Shown here: positions 59,129 to 64,000 of the stretch, in pieces
Numbering within the stretch: the first letter of the stretch is position 1
Layout of the letters: each line of letters opens with the position of its first letter
From: Hemileia vastatrix
Lineage: Eukaryota; Basidiomycota; Pucciniomycetes; Pucciniales; Zaghouaniaceae
Direction of reading: 5' to 3'
Assembly: GCA_030280995.1 (NCBI GenBank)
Contig: JASXTE010000008.1
Coordinates: 21,441,693-21,505,692 of the forward strand
Length of the DNA: 64,000 bases
Program-made: the position numbers and the translations under genes
Notes under the pieces: generated by a model
Seen by the model: only the letters and a program-made list of their open reading frames with translations
Database searches by the model: none
What the model was told of the DNA's origin: nothing

Positions 59129-59941
59129 TGTCAGCCAGGCTACTAGACTTACCCAGTAAAATAATTAATTATTTACTGGATGAAGCCACGCCTTATTATT
59201 TTAATTATTTAATTAAATTAGTTACATTAAAATTACCTGTAATAAATTAACTAATTACAGAATGGTAAAATTAAATGAATAATTAAAATTAAATATAAAA
59301 TGTCCCTTATATTTTTTCTCTAACACCGTGCTCATTGACATGTTAGTAGAAATAAAATTCTATATTTAAAAATTAGATTTTATATTGAAATAAAATTTTA
59401 ATATTCAAATAAAAATAAATATATACAAAAAATTCAAATTTCCTATTTAGAATTGACTTCTAAAGTAAATATTAAATAAATTTATGTATTTCTGACATAC
59501 TCTGTAAATACATCTTTAAAATACATCTTTTTGACACCTTCTTTTTAGAACAACTTTTTTATTTGAATATACTCTTTCAGGAATATTCATTTTCTCTCTA
59601 TCTCATACTAATGCTTTTAGAATTCTATTTCCGTCTTTTGTCCCTTCTTTGCCTATATAAGACCTCTCTTTTGGTTGTTTTTTGATTCATTCAATTACTT
59701 ACTTATTTTATTACAACTATTTACAATAATTTTATTACTATTTAATATTGCCTTAGTATTTACATTAAAAGTAATTCTAATCCATTAATTTTAATAATAA
59801 TCCAACTCTTTACCTCTTATTATTGAATTAATAATCTTTAAGATAGGAAAATATGTACCTGAGTTTGAATCCCTTAAAAACCGTCGTTACCGCCATTGGA
59901 CCTCCCTATAACACCTTCTAGACTTGAAAGACCCCTTGACA
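59129..59941 (+). repeat. 5' LTR of Ty3-E
   Basis: Starts TGTCAGCCAGGCTAC and ends CCTTGACA, a TGTCA...TGACA inverted end. 813 bp. TATA box (TATATAA) at 59654-59660. Aligns throughout with the Ty3-C LTRs. Confidence 0.92.
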
Positions 59942-60782
59942 GTTGGGAACCTTTCTGAATTGTTGACGGCGCATCGTTATCTTGAGGACCGGAGACTGTG
60001 GGACCATTGCCATTGAGGTACCTATAAGGACAAGTGGACAACAAAAACAACAAACGTCATATATCACGTGACTTATTTTTTGCTGCAAATGGGAATCAAA
60101 CCGTGCTCCAAAACTTAGGCTTATATACTAACTAATAGTTATATATTTTGTGGTAATTATTGATTACTATTTGTGGGTCACTTTGCACTCTTCATACTCT
60201 ACGTATTTCCTTTTACTCAGCACTCTGTAAGTGGCATTAATTTGCTCATTTTACAGGGGGAGGTGTCTGGTAAATTGAAATTATTTTTTTTATTTAATTT
60301 CATAGTTGAAAAAGATAAAGAAATTGTGTTCTTAGTCCTAGAAGTAATAAATTTTTTATTTTTTTAAAAATTAATTGTAATTTTCAGTTGACTTTGTCCT
60401 GATAAATTAAAATATTTTTTTTGTTCAAGTTGACAAATTGTCCTGAAAATAAAAATTTTAATTAATAAAAAATAAAACTATACTAAATTATTTCAGTTGA
60501 CATTGAGTCCTGGTAATTAAATATCCTTCAGTTGATTTAAATCCTGATAATCATCATAAATTTATTTATTAAATTAAAAATTATTTTTATTTCTTCAGTT
60601 GATTTCATGTAAATCCTGGTTATAGGATTAGTTTTAAGTAATAAATAATTGATTATTATTTTCAGTTGATTTTTATCCTGAAGAGTTTTATATTCTTTTT
60701 TTTATTTTTCTTTTATAAAGCAAAAATAAAACTGATTCATCTTATTGTTTCTTTCCCTCATCTCAGGTTAGATTTAAAACAA
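59942..60782 (+). other. Ty3-E 5' leader with tandem repeats
   Basis: Same blocks as in Ty3-C: GAATTGTTGACGG after the LTR, GACAACAAAAACAACAAAC, a T-arm-like block at 60082-60109, GGGGGAGGTGTCTGGTAAA, then about six TTCAGTTGA...TCCTGGTAAT repeats (60370-60690). Confidence 0.8.
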
Positions 60783-63700
60783 TGACTAAACAAGGTTTTT
60801 CTGCTGCACGTGAAGATGAACTGGATCTGATTGATTATGATGAGGCTACTTCTGTGAGTTCTCCTCTAACTACACAATTAGCTCAAATTAATAAGTCATT
60901 GAACCAATCAGGACATGGAAATGGAGGAAGTGGAGATTCAGGTAGAGACTAATTCCCAGGAACAAAAACCTTCAATAAACCCCCCAAAAGAGCTTCTCAA
61001 AGGCTTCAAGATTAAAAATATGCCCTTAAACCAGCAGGTAAAGAATCTCTCTACTCACATCAAGGAGTTGAGGACAGAAAACCTCAAGCTGAGGTCAAGG
61101 ATAGACTGTCTAGAAGACAAGGTAAGAAACATAGAGTCTTTTATTCAAGAGAAGAAGAAATCTCCTCCTCCAAAAGACCTTCCAAAACTGGCCCCCCAGC
61201 AACAAGAAAATGTGGAAGTCTCAAAGTGGCAGTGAGATTGGCTGAACACGCAGTGGGATTATCTGTCCCAACAGAAAAAGCACCAAGTACCTCAGGCAGG
61301 TCCTTCAAGAACAAATCAGTTCAATCCAATACCTCCTCATCCCTATTAAGGAGGAAGAAGGAGAAAGAAAAACCTTATCCAAGTCTTACCCAAGCCATGG
61401 TAAGCCCCTCTATTGAATCTCAAGTACCATTTCTTGTAACTGATTCAGTTCCTTAAGGTAATTCTGGAAGAGGAGATGAGACTGTGAGACCTGTATAGGC
61501 TGAGAACAGTAGGCAAATTTCTCAAATTTCAAATGTATCTAATCCTTTAGTTCTAATTACTACTTCAATTAGAAATCCTGATATGGCTATTATTGATGAA
61601 ACACTTGAGCCTGAGTTTTATGAGAATCTGGAAAGTTACTCTGTTTCCTTATTGAGAAACACTCCAGATGTAGCTAACATTAATGATGAATATCTGAGGG
61701 ATATTATTGCTAAACAAAATCATATAATGAACAACATGCAATTGACTCAGAAATATAATAGTTTGTTAACTGAACAGGATTATCAAGCATTGAAGAGTGA
61801 GTTACAGAGAGTTTCTGATGATTTGTTTTATTACAAAGCAACCCATGAAAAGAAAGTTGCTTTATGGCAAAATATTAAAAATGATTTGTCCAAACTGCAA
61901 GATACTGTATCTACCTGTTGCCTGGAGCTAGAGGTAGATAAGATGAATCTGAAAAGACTTAGTGATCATTATTCATTTTTTCAAAATAAAACCCAGTTAT
62001 CTATTGCAACAGTCAATGAGAGTTTATCTAGTCTTCCAAGAGTGAAAACCAGACTAACAACCATTGAAGAAAAATTGAATTCATTGTTTAATGATCAAAA
62101 ATATACTGAAACTTCTTTGAAGGAACATATGGTACAGGATGCTCCAAGTTTACCTGTTGCTAGTTCATCTAAAGTAAAATTAGATTCAGAAATGCCTGTT
62201 GATACCACTGAGTTTCCATCAAAAATTGATGATGCACCAGGATTGTCTCCGGAAGTATTAAACAATGAGATTACTGCACAATTGAAGAAGTTACAGCTGC
62301 TTCTTACTCAGAAACAATCTAATACTAAGGAGGCTCCTTCAAATCAAAAGAATTGGCCAAAACTTGACCAGTATACAACATTTGATGGTGATTCTTCTTC
62401 TGATTGGCAGCAATTCATTTGCAGAATTGATAGCTTGAAAAAATCTTACAAAATCCCAGATGATGAAATTGTGTCTAAGTTAATTTCTTTGTTTACCAAT
62501 GTAGGCTAATGTGGTATGAATCTGTTCTCCTGGATAGGAATGACTACTCATGGGAAGATTGGAAAAAATTGATTAAATGACAATTTGGTGGCTCCAAGTT
62601 TAGGATGGCTCAACAAAGGCAGTATGAGGAAACTAGATATAGCTCTTCTGCTGATAAAACTATTGAGTTCTTAATGAAACTTGTAAAAATCTTGAGGGCA
62701 ATGGACCCAAATATGGAGTTTTAGTTATGGAAGGACAGGATCCTTTATAAATTACCAATGTCTTTGAGAGACTTGATAGTGGCCAGGACTGAGTTCTTCA
62801 GAGAAACTTCTTCCTTCATTAATACTTGTAATGATATCCTTCCAAACAACAAGTATGATGCCAGAAGATTCATTCCTAGGACCCCTTTGAAGAAATCATC
62901 CACTTACCAACAGAAACCTCTGGAAAAGGTTGGTAAACCTTCTGCCCCTGTTGCACCTAAAAAGTATGCAACAAACACTTGCTACAAGTGCAACAAGACT
63001 TGGAAGAAAGGCCATGTTTGTGACATAAGGATAAATCTTGTTGAACAAACTGAGGAGCAGGCTGATGACACAATAGCACTGTATGATACTTCAAGTGATT
63101 GTGCCAGCAATATTTCATATGAATCTCAACAAGAAATCTTGATGCTGGAAGAAGATATTCATTATTTAAATACTATTGATATTGATAATAATGATTTATC
63201 TACAGTTGAGGATGCTGAGATCATAAGGAAAATTGAGGATAGCTCAATTGTTATTGCCCCTCTCAAAGCACTAGTATTGATCAATGGAACCAGCATTGAA
63301 GTTGTTCTGGATTCTGGAGCTGGAGGAAGTGTAGTATCTGAAACAGCACTTGCTTCAGTGGATCAAGACTATAAATCAATGCTGATTCCGATCATTTCTG
63401 AAAATTGGAGAGGTTATGGCTCTGTTTTGTCCCCCATTGGTGAATACAAAGCCACAAAGTTTTTTAAATATAACCATGGTTTTGTAAGAGCTATTTGTGA
63501 TTTTGTTGTCATGAAAAATGATAATTTAAGCAGTTGTTTTATCATAGGAAATGACATTTTAACCAAATATGGCATAAAATTAGATCCTTCAAACAAATGC
63601 TTCACAATGGGGATTAATGGGAAGAGAAAATTTAAGATTTCCTCCCCCAAAAAATTGTTAAAACCAGAATTAAACACATGTAATTCCGTGATTCAATATA

Positions 63701-64000
63701 AAGGAAGGTCTACAATCAAAATGCGTTCTCTTATGTCTGCAATTGACAATGCTTCTTTTGGAGAACGACTTTCTGGTGAGGATAAAGATTCCATCATTAA
63801 ATTGATAAAGTCTTTTCCTATGGCCTTTGCTCATGGGTCACATGAACTAGGATTAGTTAAGGAAGAAAAGAAACTTTCATTATCTTGTCCATTAACCGAC
63901 ATACCACCTAGTTTGAAGAAGAAGCCTTTTCCTGCTTCTCCCACAAAGAGAAAAGATATTGAGGATAATATTTCTACCCTTTTGAAAATGAATACTATTG
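60783..64000 (+). pseudogene. gag-protease(-RT) region of Ty3-E, lightly broken
   Basis: The start at 60783 gives MTKQGFSAAREDELDLIDYD. Gag includes a coiled-coil-like segment (MPLNQQVKNLSTHIKELRTE), then a 308-codon open stretch from 61583 to 62506 with KYNSLLTEQDYQALKSELQR and WPKLDQYTTFDGDSSSDWQQ. The Gag core PMSLRDLIVARTEF and a complete knuckle CYKCNKTWKKGHVC (CX2CX7HXC, as in plant and fungal chromoviruses) follow. The protease has VVLDSGAGGSVVSE near 63300-63345 and GNDILTKYGIKLDP near 63549-63590, the uninterrupted version of the site where the CACTA element entered Ty3-C. Lesions: stop at 60949, frameshifts near 60940, 61220 and 62503, stops near 62577 and 62722. RT starts at the window edge. 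Confidence 0.88.

Larger units (their letters stand above)
59129..64000 (+). mobile_element. Ty3-E: Ty3/Gypsy element, runs off the window
   Basis: Complete 5' LTR (59129-59941), leader, gag and protease up to the start of RT. It has inserted in the integrase of Ty3-F; the five bases before it are ATCTT, whose partner must lie beyond the window. It has the fewest lesions of the Ty3 copies here. Confidence 0.9.

Noticed and set aside
60082..60109. Possible tRNA gene
   Set aside because: Only T-arm-like bases are present; no D-arm, anticodon arm or paired acceptor could be built on either strand.

Overview
This is eukaryotic, intron-containing, very AT-rich DNA made almost entirely of nested transposable elements. 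No intact host housekeeping gene, rRNA or tRNA gene could be supported. The element set (Ty3/Gypsy chromoviruses with a CX2CX7HXC zinc knuckle, a fungal tnp2/CACTA element, a Harbinger element with one short intron, a Tet-like dioxygenase gene) suggests a TE-inflated basidiomycete, most likely a rust fungus (Pucciniales). Very low GC would fit an Austropuccinia- or Hemileia-like genome; that assignment is an inference from recalled family features, not a search.

Layout. 1-3.6 kb: Ty3-A, minus strand, gag-protease and leader. 3.6-9.1 kb: Ty3-B, plus strand, 5'-truncated, meeting A head to head, with full pol, chromodomain and 3' LTR. 9.3-11.2 kb: decayed minus-strand gene-like sequence. 11.8-12.3 kb: two small TA-flanked MITEs. 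13.2-49.1 kb: Ty3-C, whose two ~815-bp LTRs are bounded by a 5-bp target duplication TCTAT. Its protease region is split by a 27.2-kb CACTA-type transposon (17802-45023) with 38-bp terminal inverted repeats and an AAT target duplication. 50.5-51.3 kb: an LTR without internal sequence. 53.7 kb: a complete CACTA-like MITE. 54.0-56.9 kb: a Harbinger element with an uninterrupted spliced transposase. 57.6-59.1 kb: minus-strand Ty3-F fragment, cut by the 5' LTR of Ty3-E (59129 to the window end).

The 27-kb element is the main point of interest. Besides a tnp2-type transposase gene (35.9-39.3 kb) it carries a Tet-like 2OG-Fe(II) dioxygenase gene (26.3-27.5 kb), a SNF2 DNA-translocase gene (41.6-44.1 kb), three unrecognised multi-part genes, a chain of about nine adjacent hairpins, and a ~2-kb array with a palindrome about every 100 bp. 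A 261-bp MITE with a related terminal repeat has landed in a SNF2 exon, so three levels of nesting can be read: Gypsy, then giant CACTA, then MITE. The dioxygenase, SNF2 and transposase genes all carry stop codons or frameshifts, so this copy looks dead. The cargo set nevertheless suggests a transposon family that once carried its own candidate DNA-modification and chromatin-remodelling functions.
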